From Penelope pileata (Eukaryota > Chordata > Aves > Galliformes > Cracidae), in NCBI GenBank assembly GCA_013396635.1, contig WBMW01000149.1:204504-268503 (forward strand): a stretch of 64,000 nt of DNA. Reading direction: 5' to 3'. A program made the position numbers and the translations under genes. How positions within the stretch are numbered: position 1 is the first letter of the stretch; the number at the start of each line of letters is the position of its first letter. This document shows, one piece after another, positions 52,301 through 62,993 of the stretch. The notes beneath the pieces are model-generated. The model saw nothing but the letters and a program-made list of their open reading frames with translations. It was not told the DNA's origin and ran no database searches.

Positions 52301-55300
52301 GAAGTAGTAGTATGTGAAAAAGCATTTTTCACAAGTGATTGGCAAGGAATGTCAGCTTTTAAGTAGAGACTGTCATCTTGATAGTGAGTGGGAGGGGGGA
52401 CAAACAGCTTTGAAAATGAAGCTATATAGTACACATTTGATCTAATAGAGCAAAGGGAGCCCATAGAGCAGGAGAAAAATAAAAGTAATGGGTTAGATAG
52501 TTGAATGCTGTCAAGGTGTGCAAGTTACATAAAAGTGCAAGGTTCAAACATTGAAAACTCGGTTACAAGACTGTATGTAAGGTGTCCATGTGCCTCACAT
52601 TACTTTTGTTATTTGGAGATGAAAGAATAAAATTGTCCTTTGTACTAGATTAGCCGTCTAAATTAGGCTCTTCAGTTTCTCTTAACAAATTGGCTCTAAT
52701 GGTGAGACAAGTCCCATGTCTGTTACTAGCAGTGGAGTGGGTTTGTGCACATTTTCACGTTGTCATGTTGGAAACATTGTGCAGAAACCAAAGGCACTCA
52801 AAAACAGAGGAAGTATTATCAAATTGCAGAGAAGTTCTCTCTGGTGTTATATTTTCTCTTATAAAGTCAAGAAATCTCATTTTGATTATAGACGTTTGCA
52901 GGAAATTGTAAAATACTGCAGGCAAAAAATATATTTGAAGATCATGATTCTTCTGCATGCCACTTTTATACTGCCCACTCTAAATCATATCCCTGTTTTT
53001 ACAGGATAATGCAGGGCAAACGTTCAAGGAGAGAAAATAAAAATTTACAAAATAATCATTTTAGTTAAATGGAAGATTCTGTGGGACTTTCCTGCTCCAG
53101 CCACCCCCAATTGCTTTTGCCTTATTTTCTTTTTTTTGGACAGCATCTTCTTCCCCATCCTAAACTACACAGGATTTGATACTTCTGAGTATTTTTGTCA
53201 TGGTTTTGGTTTCTTATAATTTACAAACAACACAGTGAACAGGGCTTGAATGTTTTGCTTTCGTGATAGCAAAAGTATTTACATAGGAAAATGCATTTAG
53301 TGTTGTTGTTTGATGACAGTGGGCCTCTTGCTCTCTTATTCTAAGCAGGGAAGCCTTAGGCTTAGTTGTGGAAAACCCTGGCTGAAATTCCCTGTTTAAA
53401 AAGCCAAAGATGACTCACTAATTTTCAAAAAGTCACTTAGATAAACATGTGTTCAGATTCATGTAATTAAATTTCCATTTGTAACAGTAAAAAGGTCCCA
53501 CAAAACTAGTTTTAAAAATAGTAAAATGCAAGGAATTTTAATAATCTCTTTGTGCAATTTTCAGCTCATAGATTTCTACAGAGCTCTAATATGTTTGTGA
53601 AAGGCAAAGTAATATTCCTTTTATAATGACTAAAAAGGATTTTAGAGAACACAGAAAATACTGGTTACAAAGCTGGCTTTTTCCTTATTGTGTGTTGTAA
53701 AAAGCCCTAATGGGAATCAACCAGTTCTTGACTTACATAGTCCTATCTGACCCAAATAAATCAGGAAGGGTAATCCCGGTAGCCTTTATATCACCCTAAA
53801 GTTTGCTCAGTGGAAACTTTTCCAAGACAGATGCAAGATACAAGAAGTTTAAAGCATTGATTCAATTAGTAACCTTTTCTGCTGAATGACAGTAGTTGTA
53901 TGTATGTTTACTGTTTTATTTTAAATGTGTGGCTAAAAGATAGTGTAGTCTCTCAAACGGTAAGTAATTTTTGTTACATGATTGTGGGAATAGATTTTCA
54001 AATTCCAAAAATACGGCCTCAAAATCATTTTAGAAATGCTGAAAACATTTTTATCTGGAAGATGTAATCCTCTTTATCAGAATTACCAGTTCACTGTTTG
54101 TGTATATTTTGAATGTAATCGGTTCTTTATATGGGACACAATGCTTTAATTCATTCCTTTATTCACACAGACAAGCTTTCTTCATTTTTAGTCAGTCATA
54201 GTAGCAGTATTTGGTATTAGTCGCTAATGCACATTACATGTTGAGATGCAATGCAACTAAAAGTTGTTTTCTGGTTACAGAAACTAATCTCTGAAGTAAA
54301 AATTCAAGTGGATAACCAGATCCAGGATCTTAATTTCAATATCACTGCAATCTGTCCTGATGGAAGTAAAAAAACTGGCATGGAAGGTTGTAAAAACGTG
54401 GGATATAATGAAGAAGTATGTTGATAGTTTTCTTTCTTCAAGGAACTGGAATACTTGTTTTTCTGTTTGGTTGGGTTTCAATGCTGTGAAATCTTCTAGG
54501 GATTTACTCAAACTGAAAATGGGTTTTAGTGATTAATGATTACAGACTCTCTGTTGTTCTCTGGTTTTATTTTTCCTGAATCTTATTTTAATTCTCACTA
54601 ATCTCATGGGATTCAAGCTCAAAGCTTTTCCTGAAAGCTAATGTCCATTAAAACTGTCCTCCTTTGTCCTTCACTGGACACAATGGCTGTGTTCATTGTG
54701 ATGAAATTTGTACTTAGAGAGGTTGAAAGATAATCACTCAGTGGAAAAGAGTCATTGGAATTTGTGCTACTTGGATCTGTATAAGATGTCACCTTTCCCT
54801 CTCTTTGCTCTAGTAGCCCTCATGCACACTCGAAATCGTGGATAATTAGTTTACTTTATAAATCAAAATTAATAAAGTGATTTATCCCCATTTGGATCAT
54901 TGCCATCTAATGAATGAAATGGATCATAAAACTTGGAGTATCGTGAAAATGTGGGGGAAGATGTCTGGCTAATATAAAGAACATGGTTTTCTTCCCAGAA
55001 CAACTTCTCTGTATGTTGATATATTTATTTGATTGCTTGGACCAGTAGAGTAATTCCTGGAGCTTGCCAGGAAGAGGTTTGTGTTTCTGGAGAGCGAGGT
55101 CAAGGAGTTCTTTCCTTGCGGTATACACACAGCTCAGCTGATGGGATCTGATTGTGTTTGTGCACAGAAATAGCAAAACAGAACAGTAGATTAAATGTGT
55201 GAATTTAAAATATGTTCATTTAAATGTATTTTATACTCTTCTGTATTTTGTCTGCGTAATTTCTGCTGATTAGCTGCTACACTTTAAGGTAGATATGTTT

Positions 55301-58300
55301 TTCTTCTTAATTCATCTGTTCTACAATGTTGTTCCCTGTTTATGTCATAAGAAATAGGATTGGAATTTGTTCTGTTTAATGAAAAGAAAAATATTTATAT
55401 CTGGTTCTTTTTAATAAAAAGCCGAGCCAGTTGATTGTAAAAGATTGCATGTAGTCCTACAGCTTATTGTGGTTGAAAATGAGCCATCTTCAAGAGATTA
55501 ATTTATTTTTAACCGTAAATCCTTCTTTCAGTGTTTGTTTACAGGCAAAATGGTTTTTCTTAATTCTCACATTCCTTTCATTGTCTTATCCTTCTTCCTT
55601 TGTTTTTTTTTTTAACAAAAACACAAAAGTGCATTATATTCTGGAAAAATCATATGGCCTCTTCATGGTGCACAACTAACTGGCTATTAGTGTGTATCAG
55701 TATTCATGGTGTCATAATTATTTAGCTGCAATAAGTTTAATCTTTCTGCTGCTACCCATCATGTTTCATGACTTGTAGGCAAGATATTCTTTGCCCTTCC
55801 CTCCCATCTCCCAGCAGTATTGCATGTGAAGATGGCATTTTCTAGGAGGGCTCTGTGTTCAGAGCTAGCTAGCTCTAGCTGCTAGCTAGAGCTAGAGTTC
55901 TCTAGCTGCAGCCTTTCCTCCCCTCGTGACGTGCACCTGCTGTATGAATTATTAGTGCATGTCCACGCTTCCTAATGGATGAAGTCTCAAGCACAGAGCC
56001 TGTAGGCAGCTGGGGGTTACGCATGCAGTAGAGCACTTGAAAAACAAGAAGAAGAAAAGCAAAGAGAGGGACAAAGCCTTTGTGCACTCTCGATGGGATG
56101 GTTAAGGAGTGCATGCTCTGTGCTGCATTCTTCTCCTGCTGGTGTAGGCAGCCGCAGCCTGGCTTGTCACAAAGCTGCCTTTGTGGAGCCAGGGAGGGGG
56201 AGACCGTCATAGGGAATGAATGCCGCAGTCTTTGTGGGGAGTTTCAGCCTCCCACGTAACCTCTTTCTTACGTTTTTTTGGAAATCTTTGTTCCTGTTGG
56301 TGATAAAAAGTAAAGGCCCTTGAATCCATGGGGCTCCTTTCTCACCTTTTCTTCTTGATGATATTTCCTCTGCCAAGAGGCTTGGAAGAACTGTTCATAG
56401 TCAGAAAACTGCGTAACCTTAGTGAGAATACTCTGCCAGAGTCCCACCACTCAAAAAAGCAAAAACCAACAAAACAATAGATTGCTGTGGTGAAACTGTC
56501 ACAGATATCAAAGCTGTCAAAGAGCTTTGATAGTCACCGATGCCAACTCCATGGCAGTCACCTAACCCCTAAAAGAGCCATGATCTGGTGCCAGGGCTGT
56601 GGAAAGCCACAGGGACTGCTGCCACGAGCACAGCCAAGGGCCAGGACCCAGGGCATGGTGCTGGTGGCCAGGCCGTGGCCCAGGAGTGAGTGTGGGGCCC
56701 ACCCCAAGGTAGGGCCACAGCCAGAGCAGCAGCACTCCCCTGCTCCATCTTCATCACAGGCAAAAATAAGCTGCTGCTAAGGTTTGAGCAATTTCTGGGT
56801 TATAACAGGAGTAGATAGGGCTTTCCAAAAAAAACCTGTGTATTTTATGTTTCTGCAGTCTCTTTCTGCAACAAGAACATGTATTGTAGATTGTTTTTAT
56901 GATGGGTATCTCTGCTTCTGTTTATGTTTGTCTTGCTCAATCAATTCTGATCTGAGTGTGTCTATAATATACACAGGATTAATGTATTAAATGAAAGGAG
57001 GAGGATAATAGTAATTCTGAATATTTAACTTGTGAACTCATTTTCTGTAGCTATGCTTTCTTAACATGGAAAGCAGACTGCCACCAGTCTTGTATTGTTA
57101 GGGTTTAATTGTGTTTGTGATACTTATGTTTGCTGGTATACTTCACAAATGGCCACTGTGCACTATTACCAGCTAGTGCGCATTCATACCTAATGTGAGA
57201 TTCTGCTTTGTTTGCGTGTTAAAAATTATAGCTAATTTGTAGGAAATACAAACAATGCAAAATATGTCTTTATTTCTTCCTAGGTACTTTTCAATGTATC
57301 AGTCACAATGAAAGGATGTGATACAACCAGCGGAAGAAAATATGTGATACTTAAGCCTATTGGTTTCAATGAAACCACCATTATTAATGTACAGAAAAGC
57401 TGTGCCTGCCAGAGTGGAGACAGTGCAAAGCACAGGAAAGTGTGGGCTGATGAAACCTTTCCCGATGGCAAACAGCCCCATTGCAGTGACAGCAGATGCA
57501 GCTCCAGCAGAGAGACGTTTCCTTCAGAGGGCTGCAGGCAACACCAGGATCAGCCCATCTGCAGTGGCCAAGGAGATTGCATAGATGGAAAGTGTTTCTG
57601 CTACAAGACCAAGCTTGGCAAGGTGTATGGCAAGTACTGTGAAATGGATGATTTTTCCTGCCCATATCACCAGGGACATTTATGTTCTGGTAAGTTGCAG
57701 AACTTAAATCTGTGCTTTGTTTTTCTTTTCTTGTGCTTTGTTGTCTGAAACTTACCTACATTATACAGCTGAAAACAAAGATATAAGGATGTCAAGTACA
57801 AGAATTGTGTGTGCAGAATTGGGATGTATATATGAGATACTGTGAGTATGGAAGGAGCCATAACTTCTAGATGATTTTCTAACACCCTAAGTCAGTCTTG
57901 TCAGAGCAGAGAAACAGTTTGGTTTCTGGTAGATATATAGACAAACACTTTTCAGAGCACCTACTACAAGTAAAGGAGAGAGTAAGCAAAACATAATCAG
58001 GGAAAGTTGGTAGAAATCCTCTTTTTTTCTTTTTTTGTGGCCTACTTTATGTTTTCAAAGAAAGCATACAAATGAAAATTGTATATGAACTGAGTAAAAA
58101 ACAAGTACTTTTAAGTTAATGTTATTAAGGAAAAATAGATTTTCATCAGTATTGCTATCTCTACCAGAATATTTTTTTCCCTCAGATGTAAGATTTAAAG
58201 TATTTGAAAATCTGTACTGCTGTTCTGCATCCTTTCATTTCACTCTGTGCTGACCAATGAGTGAACTGAGGGACCAATTTTTTCAGCTACAGAAGGATAA

Positions 58301-61300
58301 ATTGAAAGCAATACGTGGGGCTTCTGGCAAAGTTACTTCTGTTTTGCTCTGTTTGTGACTGTGAATTTTACCTAAAATTGAGAGAAATAGTGTCATCTAA
58401 TTCTTTAAATACTTCATTCCAACACAAAGAATTATGGTTCATGTTCTCAGTCTTCTTCTCTAGCCCAAACAAAGTCTATGAATTAAGTTTGTCTTAACCT
58501 AAGCAGACCTTTCCAATTTGCCATGTCCCAAAGCCTGAGGTGCAGTGGAAGAGGATATAGGGAAATCTTTGTCTAAGAGATGCTGCAGGTTCTCACATTG
58601 ATGGAGTCTCCTGTCCAAGGACAGCCCACAGCACTGGGCCATGGCTGAGCAGTGTGCCCCTTAGTGGCATGTTTTACAGCACAGAGCCCTGGCAGAAGAA
58701 GGGGCAGCCTGTACTTCGGCCTCACTACTGTAGGGGTTCCGATCTCTTAGGTGGGACTGTCTGCAGCTGCTCTGCAGGTCCCTGGAGCACAAGAAAAGCC
58801 ATCACAGTGCATGTGGAATTTAGGTATTGCTGAGGCATAGCTGAGGAGGTCTCACGAGATCTGCTAGAGCTTCAAGTGCTTAATGTGCTCTCTGTTTCTA
58901 TATTTACTAAAGGTGTTTTCCCACGCTGTAAAACTGTGGCTAAACATTACCAGCACATCAATTGTACGCCTGCCTAAATGTACTGCAATGTGAAAAACAT
59001 CTGCATTTTGCCCTAAAGTTCCCACTGCTTTGCCTGGAAAATTATAAAGGACAACAGAGATTCTCTGTAATCTTTGAGTCCTTGAGGGTGTGCATTTTAA
59101 GTTCTTATTACACAACCCACAGTTCATAAATACAGTGCACCCACCTCACCTTCTGTCATCTATCCCTTAGAAAGGCAGAAAAGCATTGTTGTAATGCATG
59201 CTTCTGAAAAGAAAAAAAATGGCTTGCGCACATGAACTTGGAAACTCCTTCCTCTCAACATCTTACCATTTATTTGAACTGAATGCTTTATTGCTACATA
59301 GAAGCTCATTTATTTTGCCTGAAGACTGTTTTCCTGAAAGTTGTGTAATTTTTAATCTCTGTTGCTTTGATCTAAGGCAACAGGGAAAATTCTGGTAAAG
59401 CATTCTAGGATGAGATCAAGGTAGCAGCTTTTGCTCAAATTAGCGACAAGGAGCAGCCATAAATCTGTATCATGGTGATAATTTCAGCCTGAATTGTTAA
59501 CTTAAAAAGCTTATCAGCAAGCCAAGGTCTACATTAGCTATTTAGTATAAGGCACCAGCAATACAAACATGCACATATAAAAATTGATTTTATGTGTTTT
59601 TGTGAAAGCATGTGACTTCAGATTATCTGATGTTGTAGGTAATGGTGAATGTGAAGCTGGTGAATGTAAATGCTTTGCTGGCTGGGAAGGTGACCATTGC
59701 CAGTGTTCATTACAATCAGCAAAACAGTGCCTGAATTCAAAGGGCCAGATTTGCAGTGGAAGAGGAAATTGTGTATGTGGAAAGTGTGAGTGCACTGACC
59801 CAAGAAGCTTTGGCCGTTTGTGTGAATACTGCCCTGCTTGTAACAAAGCCTGTGAAGAAAACTGGTACGTTTCTTGTGCTGCTCTTCATGTTTAACACTG
59901 TAGTGTTGAAGTAAGTAGAAATATTTCTTCTTGGCTAGATCTGTGCTATTTTCCTTAGATGTTTAGATTGTAGGAAACTGAAACAATTCCTACTCGAGGC
60001 CTCTTTCTATGTAGTTGAGGGGTTCACACTGCCAAATAAAACAGCTGAATGTCCATATCTGTGTACACCAAGCTTTCTGCTTTGGAAGTCATAGGAGGTG
60101 TGTCCTATGACTATAGTTTCTTCATATAGATTAAGGAATGGTTCTTCATGTAAAATCTTCTGAGTAGGGAATAATACCCATAATTACAAATTTTAAAAGT
60201 GAACAGTAGGTCGTACTCTTGAATGTCACCAAGTCCAGTAGTATTCCCTGAATTTGTTCCCACACACTCCTTGTGGCTCCCGGCTGAAGAGAGGAGATAT
60301 GAACAAGAGCAGTACCCGTGCTCTGCCACCGCCATCAGTCAGCAGAGCACAGCTGGTTTCATCTAGAGAACAGCACTCTCCATTAGTCAGTTTTAAACCA
60401 CTTTGGCTTTGCTGTGCTAGTTCTAAAGCATGTCCTTTTTCCTTACCCGTGTAGGGAAGGGGCAGTGTGGAGGTCAAAATCAGCAGCCAGAGAACGAGAG
60501 AAGTTAGACCAACCCCTTGGTGACACAGCCTGGGGCTGGTTTTTAAGGCAGAGTAAACAAAACCATGTCCCTGGGCACGGTTCTTCTGCCACTCCTGTAT
60601 CATGAAACATACAGCCTCTCTCATTCCAGTGTGGAAAAAAAGGTGATAGATCAGCATTTAGTTGAAAAGAAAAATGCAATAGAAACAGAAGTGTTGATTA
60701 TTTATTCTCATTTGAATATAGCTCAGCTGGTGAATACACTGTGGAGACAAGCTGGGCCACATCTGGAAAGGTGACTGAGAAGAGTTTCACTAGATAAAAT
60801 GCAGTTAGCCGTGCTGGCTTAAACTTGTTCAAAGTCATTGTGAAGTGTGTGTCTTTAATACATTCAGAAGATGGCATGCCTTAAATAAAAAAATAGTCAA
60901 GGCTTTTCCAGTATCACTTGTGATGTCCATCCTTTGCAAAGCTGTCAAGTGAAAATAGTGAGACTGCTACCACACTGATAGCCTGTGTGAGCTGCCCAGT
61001 GCTGAGAACTTATGTATTTTCTTTTAACAAAGCATCCAAAAAGTTCTTAGCAATCACAGCATGTATCCCAATGAGACTGATAGACAAGGAAAACTAAGAG
61101 TGTACGAAGGGCTGACAGTGGAAGAGATGGTGCAAGACCACTGAGGAGCACACATCACAGAGTGGAGAGCAGGGGCTGGATGAAGGGGATTGAAGCCAAA
61201 GAGATGTTTTACTTAGTAATTCTGACTTGTCAGCTCTGAGAAGTATCACAGGGATGAAACGCTGAGGAAGTCATCACATTTCAGAAAAAAATAAATGTCG

Positions 61301-62993
61301 CAATGTTTTTACTAACAACAGGAAAACATTACGTGCAAGTGACACATCAGCTTGTTGATACAATCTCTGTAAGGGGAGTGCTGAGAAAGACATGGGTTTT
61401 TAATTAAATGTCTCTTTTACAGGAATTGTGTTCAGTGCCATCATTCTAACAATGCATCTCAAGCTAAACTTGAGCAGTGTAAAACCTCATGTGCTTACTT
61501 GTTGCATTACATCGACCAAACTTCAGGTATGTGAAATTTTCTGGGTAATTTTGATGAGAGATGAAAATCTGTCCAGATTAATGTTTGAAATCACCGCTGT
61601 TACAAGGTCTTTCAAAAGTGTGTCAGTATTATTGCACTAAGAAAGAAGAAAAGCAGGAAAAAATGGAGAAAGTACTCCTAGCTTCAGGGAAAGTAAAAGA
61701 TAAATAGTAACAGGAAATGTAATTGGCAAGCATTGCTAAATAGATTTCCCATTCTTTTGAGAAGTCACATCTAATAATAATGAGTCCTGCCTGAGTGATG
61801 CTTAAATAAATCTTTATCAAAGTCCATTATGACATTTATATGTTTTATTACTTTGGATATGTTTACATTATTTGACATTACCAGAAACGAAGAAGGTTGA
61901 AATAGAATGCTTACCTCACTTCCAGTTATGTTTAAATACTCTCTGCAAATACAAAAAAAAAAAAACCCTATAATTCTGAGCACTTTGGAAGAATATTTTT
62001 TTTTTACAAAATATCATAAAGGTTAATTAGTCCACACTGCATCAAAAGTGGATATAGATGGTTACCTTTTGTCACTTCACACTATTGTCTTTCTCTTGAT
62101 GAAGTTAATGAATGAGAAAACTAATCAAGAATATTTTTCTCATGGCCTTATTAATTAGAGGAAAGCTATTGTGTGAGAGAGGTTGGCCAGTGAAGGGAGT
62201 ACTGGACAAGGAATCCAGAAACCATGATTTCTTTCATATTTTGCCAGTGGTCTGTGCTGTAATCTCATGAAAATTTAACTGCCTTGGCCCTGAACATCTC
62301 CAACAATTCATCTTCTCTCCTTCAGCTGTAAACTCATTGGTTTGCAGAGAATTTATGGTGGCCAGTACAGTGAAGCCTTAGTCTTACTTCTGTAGATTAA
62401 AGGAATTTGATCATTTTTCTATGCTTGATCTTAAACAGAGTTCTTAATGTTTAAAAGCTTGTGTATGGCAACAAGAGTTAATTTCCCTTAACATTTATCA
62501 GGCTTGTGTTACATTTATGCTCCATTAATATGCAGTGGTAAATGTAAATGTACTTGAAGGATGTGCTTATTCCCTATGTTAGGCTTTACGCTTGTGTTTT
62601 CCTTTCGTTACAGAATGTTTCTCTGGACGAAGCTACTTTAGAGTGTTTTCCATAATCTTTATAGTTACATTTCTGATTGGGTTGCTTGTTGTACTTATCA
62701 TCAGGCAGATAATTCTGCAGGGGAATAGCAATAAAGTTAAATCTTCAGCTGATTACAGAGTGTCTTCAACAAAGAAGGTAATTGATTTCAGAGCCATCAT
62801 TTTCAGTAATTTATTTCTTGCATATAAAAGTTAGCTAATTGTTGATAAAAATTGTATCTTCTCCTTCAAGGATAAGATGTTTTTGCCTACTGTTTGTACA
62901 AGAACAGTAACATACAGACGTGACAAACCAGAGGAAATAAATATCGACATCAGCAAGTTACGATTAAACGAAACTTTCAAGTGTGAATTCTGA
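37251..62993 (+). CDS. ITGB8: ITGB8, integrin beta-8 (13 joined exons; first exon not identified)
   Basis: Thirteen exons join into 724 codons plus two leading bases. Human beta-8 has 769 residues, so about 45 residues (signal peptide exon) are missing. Counting from the first full codon at 37253: PSI domain about 1-55, hybrid domain parts about 56-102 and 344-425, beta-I domain about 103-343, I-EGF modules about 426-590, short beta-tail about 591-632, membrane span about 640-659, cytoplasmic tail 660-724. Metal-site residues are D111, S113, S115, E211 and D242. Asn118-Asn119 replace the Asp pair of other beta chains, as in beta-8. The tail has no NPxY, also a beta-8 trait. The protein pairs with alpha-v at the cell surface and binds latent TGF-beta through RGD. 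The frame is intact, so the gene looks functional. Confusion with other integrin betas is unlikely because the tail ending (…SKLRLNETFKCEF) is beta-8 type. Confidence 0.97.
37337..39976 (+). other. ITGB8: Intron 2 of ITGB8
   Basis: 2640 bases, GT-AG. AT-rich with no recognised repeat family or embedded gene. Confidence 0.9.
39977..40151 (+). CDS. ITGB8: ITGB8 exon 3: rest of PSI, start of hybrid domain
   Basis: Acceptor aaacag ends at 39976. The donor gttgag at 40152 is weaker than the others. The exon has 175 bases, 58 codons plus one base. The product starts DFMADATQKGRCD and ends with NTQVTPGRVSVQLHPG, the segment joining PSI to the hybrid domain in integrin beta chains. Two cysteines continue the PSI disulfide set. 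Confidence 0.95.
40152..42741 (+). other. ITGB8: Intron 3 of ITGB8
   Basis: 2590 bases, GT-AG with a non-consensus donor (gttgag). AT-rich, no repeat family recognised. Confidence 0.9.
42742..42988 (+). CDS. ITGB8: ITGB8 exon 4: beta-I domain with MIDAS
   Basis: Acceptor gaatcag ends at 42741, donor gtatgt at 42989; 247 bases. It encodes hybrid strand ANFILKVRPL, then YPVDLYYLVDVSASMHNN. The DxSxS metal-ion motif is D111 (42813-42815), S113 and S115. The next residues are His-Asn-Asn, where most integrin betas carry Asp-Asp for the ADMIDAS. The exon continues with DFRLGFGSYVDKTVSPYIS and ends at the first cysteine (C168) of the specificity loop. A glycosylation sequon NIS is present. Confidence 0.97.
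42989..43568 (+). other. ITGB8: Intron 4 of ITGB8
   Basis: 580 bases, GT-AG with acceptor ttttgtacag. No repeat or gene recognised. Confidence 0.9.
43569..43734 (+). CDS. ITGB8: ITGB8 exon 5: specificity loop and metal-site Glu
   Basis: 166 bases, starting with the last base of Ser169, donor gtaagg at 43735. It encodes the end of the disulfide-bounded specificity-determining loop (C168 to C175, closing with DYNLDC), then PPHGYIHVLSLT. The motif DTPEGGFDA follows; its E211 coordinates metal next to the MIDAS. It ends AAVCQ. This loop governs ligand choice, so it is a key region for latent TGF-beta binding. Confidence 0.97.
43735..46393 (+). other. ITGB8: Intron 5 of ITGB8
   Basis: 2659 bases, GT-AG. 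It contains a purine-rich tract at about 45475-45590 (repeated gga/gaa units on the sense strand). No recognised mobile element. Confidence 0.9.
46394..46552 (+). CDS. ITGB8: ITGB8 exon 6: beta-I domain core
   Basis: Exactly 53 codons in phase 0, acceptor ttttcag, donor gtaagg at 46553. It begins SHIGWRKEAKRLLLVMTDQT, a central strand of the beta-I fold ending in the metal-site Asp (D242). It continues with LAGIVIPHDGNCHL, the stretch around the third cysteine of the domain. Residues are close to what I know of mammalian beta-8. Confidence 0.97.
46553..51407 (+). other. ITGB8: Intron 6 of ITGB8
   Basis: 4855 bases, the longest intron after intron 1. It holds a comparatively GC-rich stretch at about 49380-50300 of unknown origin and a recent tandem duplication at 50589-50855. 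No gene or known repeat family is recognised. Confidence 0.9.
50589..50855. repeat. Recent tandem duplication (two 122-bp copies)
   Basis: Copies 50589-50710 and 50734-50855 are nearly identical. I see two differences: cctcaagc against cctgaagc, and catcactcc against catcgctcc. Between them a 20-base piece (ctcaaatcattcctcaagca) is itself repeated at 50712-50731 and 50732-50751. The offset of the main copies is 145 bases. The high identity implies a young event or an assembly artefact. Confidence 0.92.
51408..51503 (+). CDS. ITGB8: ITGB8 exon 7: beta-I domain
   Basis: 32 codons in phase 0, acceptor ttttgcag, donor gtaggt at 51504. It encodes EHPSLGQLSEKLIDNNINVI followed by FAVQGSQFHWYK, a helix and strand of the beta-I fold. 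The following intron is only 93 bases. Confidence 0.97.
51504..51596 (+). other. ITGB8: Intron 7 of ITGB8 (93 bases)
   Basis: A very short GT-AG intron, gtaggt to tttcatag, between two beta-I exons. Intron 13 has the same length. Both are near the practical minimum for vertebrate splicing. Confidence 0.95.
51597..51686 (+). CDS. ITGB8: ITGB8 exon 8: end of beta-I domain
   Basis: 30 codons in phase 0, donor gtatga at 51687. It starts DLLPLLPGTIARQIESQAAN and ends with the helix DLVVEAYQ. This is the C-terminal helix region of the beta-I domain, which in other integrins shifts when the head opens. Confidence 0.97.
51687..54280 (+). other. ITGB8: Intron 8 of ITGB8
   Basis: 2594 bases, GT-AG with acceptor ctggttacag. 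AT-rich; no repeat family or gene recognised. Confidence 0.9.
54281..54415 (+). CDS. ITGB8: ITGB8 exon 9: return into hybrid domain
   Basis: 45 codons in phase 0, donor gtatgt at 54416. It encodes KLISEVKIQVDNQIQDLNFN, then ITAICPDGSKK and GMEGCKNVGYNEE. The first part leaves the beta-I domain; the rest is a hybrid-domain strand pair with a cysteine pair. A sequon FNIT is present. Confidence 0.97.
54416..57283 (+). other. ITGB8: Intron 9 of ITGB8
   Basis: 2868 bases, GT-AG. It contains an AGCT-rich palindrome (55861-55912) and a GC-rich patch at about 56570-56780 of unknown origin. No gene recognised. Confidence 0.9.
55861..55912. repeat. AGCT-rich palindromic low-complexity patch
   Basis: Repeated agct/ctag units. 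AGCTCTAGCT at 55871-55880 and AGCTAGAGCT at 55884-55893 are reverse complements with a three-base loop, extendable by two base pairs outward. It is a possible hairpin inside intron 9. Confidence 0.85.
57284..57689 (+). CDS. ITGB8: ITGB8 exon 10: hybrid domain end and I-EGF 1-2
   Basis: The largest exon, 406 bases: 135 codons plus one base, acceptor ttcttcctag, donor gtaagt at 57690. It begins VLFNVSVTMKGCDTTSGRKY (hybrid domain) with sequons NVS and NET. KSCACQSGD then starts the I-EGF region, followed by PICSGQGDCIDGKCFCY and the conserved LGKVYGKYCEMDDFSCPYH. I count 13 cysteines, against 17 in the human exon as I remember it. The four absent positions are replaced by Ser, Trp/Val, Gln and Asp. 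The frame is otherwise clean. Confidence 0.95.
57690..59638 (+). other. ITGB8: Intron 10 of ITGB8
   Basis: 1949 bases, GT-AG with acceptor gatgttgtag. A less AT-rich patch at about 58500-58860 is not a family I recognise. Confidence 0.9.
59639..59864 (+). CDS. ITGB8: ITGB8 exon 11: I-EGF 2-4
   Basis: 226 bases, donor gtacgt at 59865, splitting a Trp codon (TG plus G). It encodes GNGECEAGECKCFAGWEGDH, then QICSGRGNCVCGKCECTDP and LCEYCPACNKACEENW. The cysteine spacing is that of integrin EGF modules, and every cysteine I expect from mammals is present, unlike exon 10. Confidence 0.97.
59865..61422 (+). other. ITGB8: Intron 11 of ITGB8
   Basis: 1558 bases, GT-AG with acceptor ctcttttacag. No recognised repeat or gene. 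Confidence 0.9.
61423..61526 (+). CDS. ITGB8: ITGB8 exon 12: beta-tail segment
   Basis: 104 bases, donor gtatgt at 61527. It encodes NCVQCHHSNNASQAKLEQCK and TSCAYLLHYIDQTS before the membrane. Sequon NNAS is present. The stretch after SCA looks about two residues shorter than the human one I recall. The last codon (Glu630) is split across the intron. Confidence 0.96.
61527..62613 (+). other. ITGB8: Intron 12 of ITGB8
   Basis: 1087 bases, GT-AG with acceptor tttcgttacag. AT-rich; no repeat family recognised. Confidence 0.9.
62614..62777 (+). CDS. ITGB8: ITGB8 exon 13: transmembrane helix and inner tail
   Basis: 164 bases, donor gtaatt at 62778. After ECFSGRSYFR comes the hydrophobic span VFSIIFIVTFLIGLLVVLII (residues 640-659). 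It is followed by RQIILQGNSNK and SADYRVSSTKK. The span is typical of integrin beta chains, but the usual membrane-proximal HDRRE motif is absent, as expected for beta-8. Confidence 0.97.
62778..62870 (+). other. ITGB8: Intron 13 of ITGB8 (93 bases)
   Basis: A short GT-AG intron, gtaatt to ctccttcaag. If retained, the reading frame would add residues after STKK and meet a stop at 62832-62834, changing the cytoplasmic tail. Confidence 0.95.
62871..62993 (+). CDS. ITGB8: ITGB8 exon 14: cytoplasmic tail and stop
   Basis: 40 codons and TGA (62991-62993). It encodes DKMFLPTVCTRTVTYRRDKP then EEINIDISKLRLNETFKCEF. This divergent tail without NPxY is diagnostic of beta-8, and it does not support the talin and kindlin contacts used by other beta chains. 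The TVTYRRDKPEEI block is nearly the mammalian one. Confidence 0.97.
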   Translation, partial: DKMFLPTVCTRTVTYRRDKPEEINIDISKLRLNETFKCEF

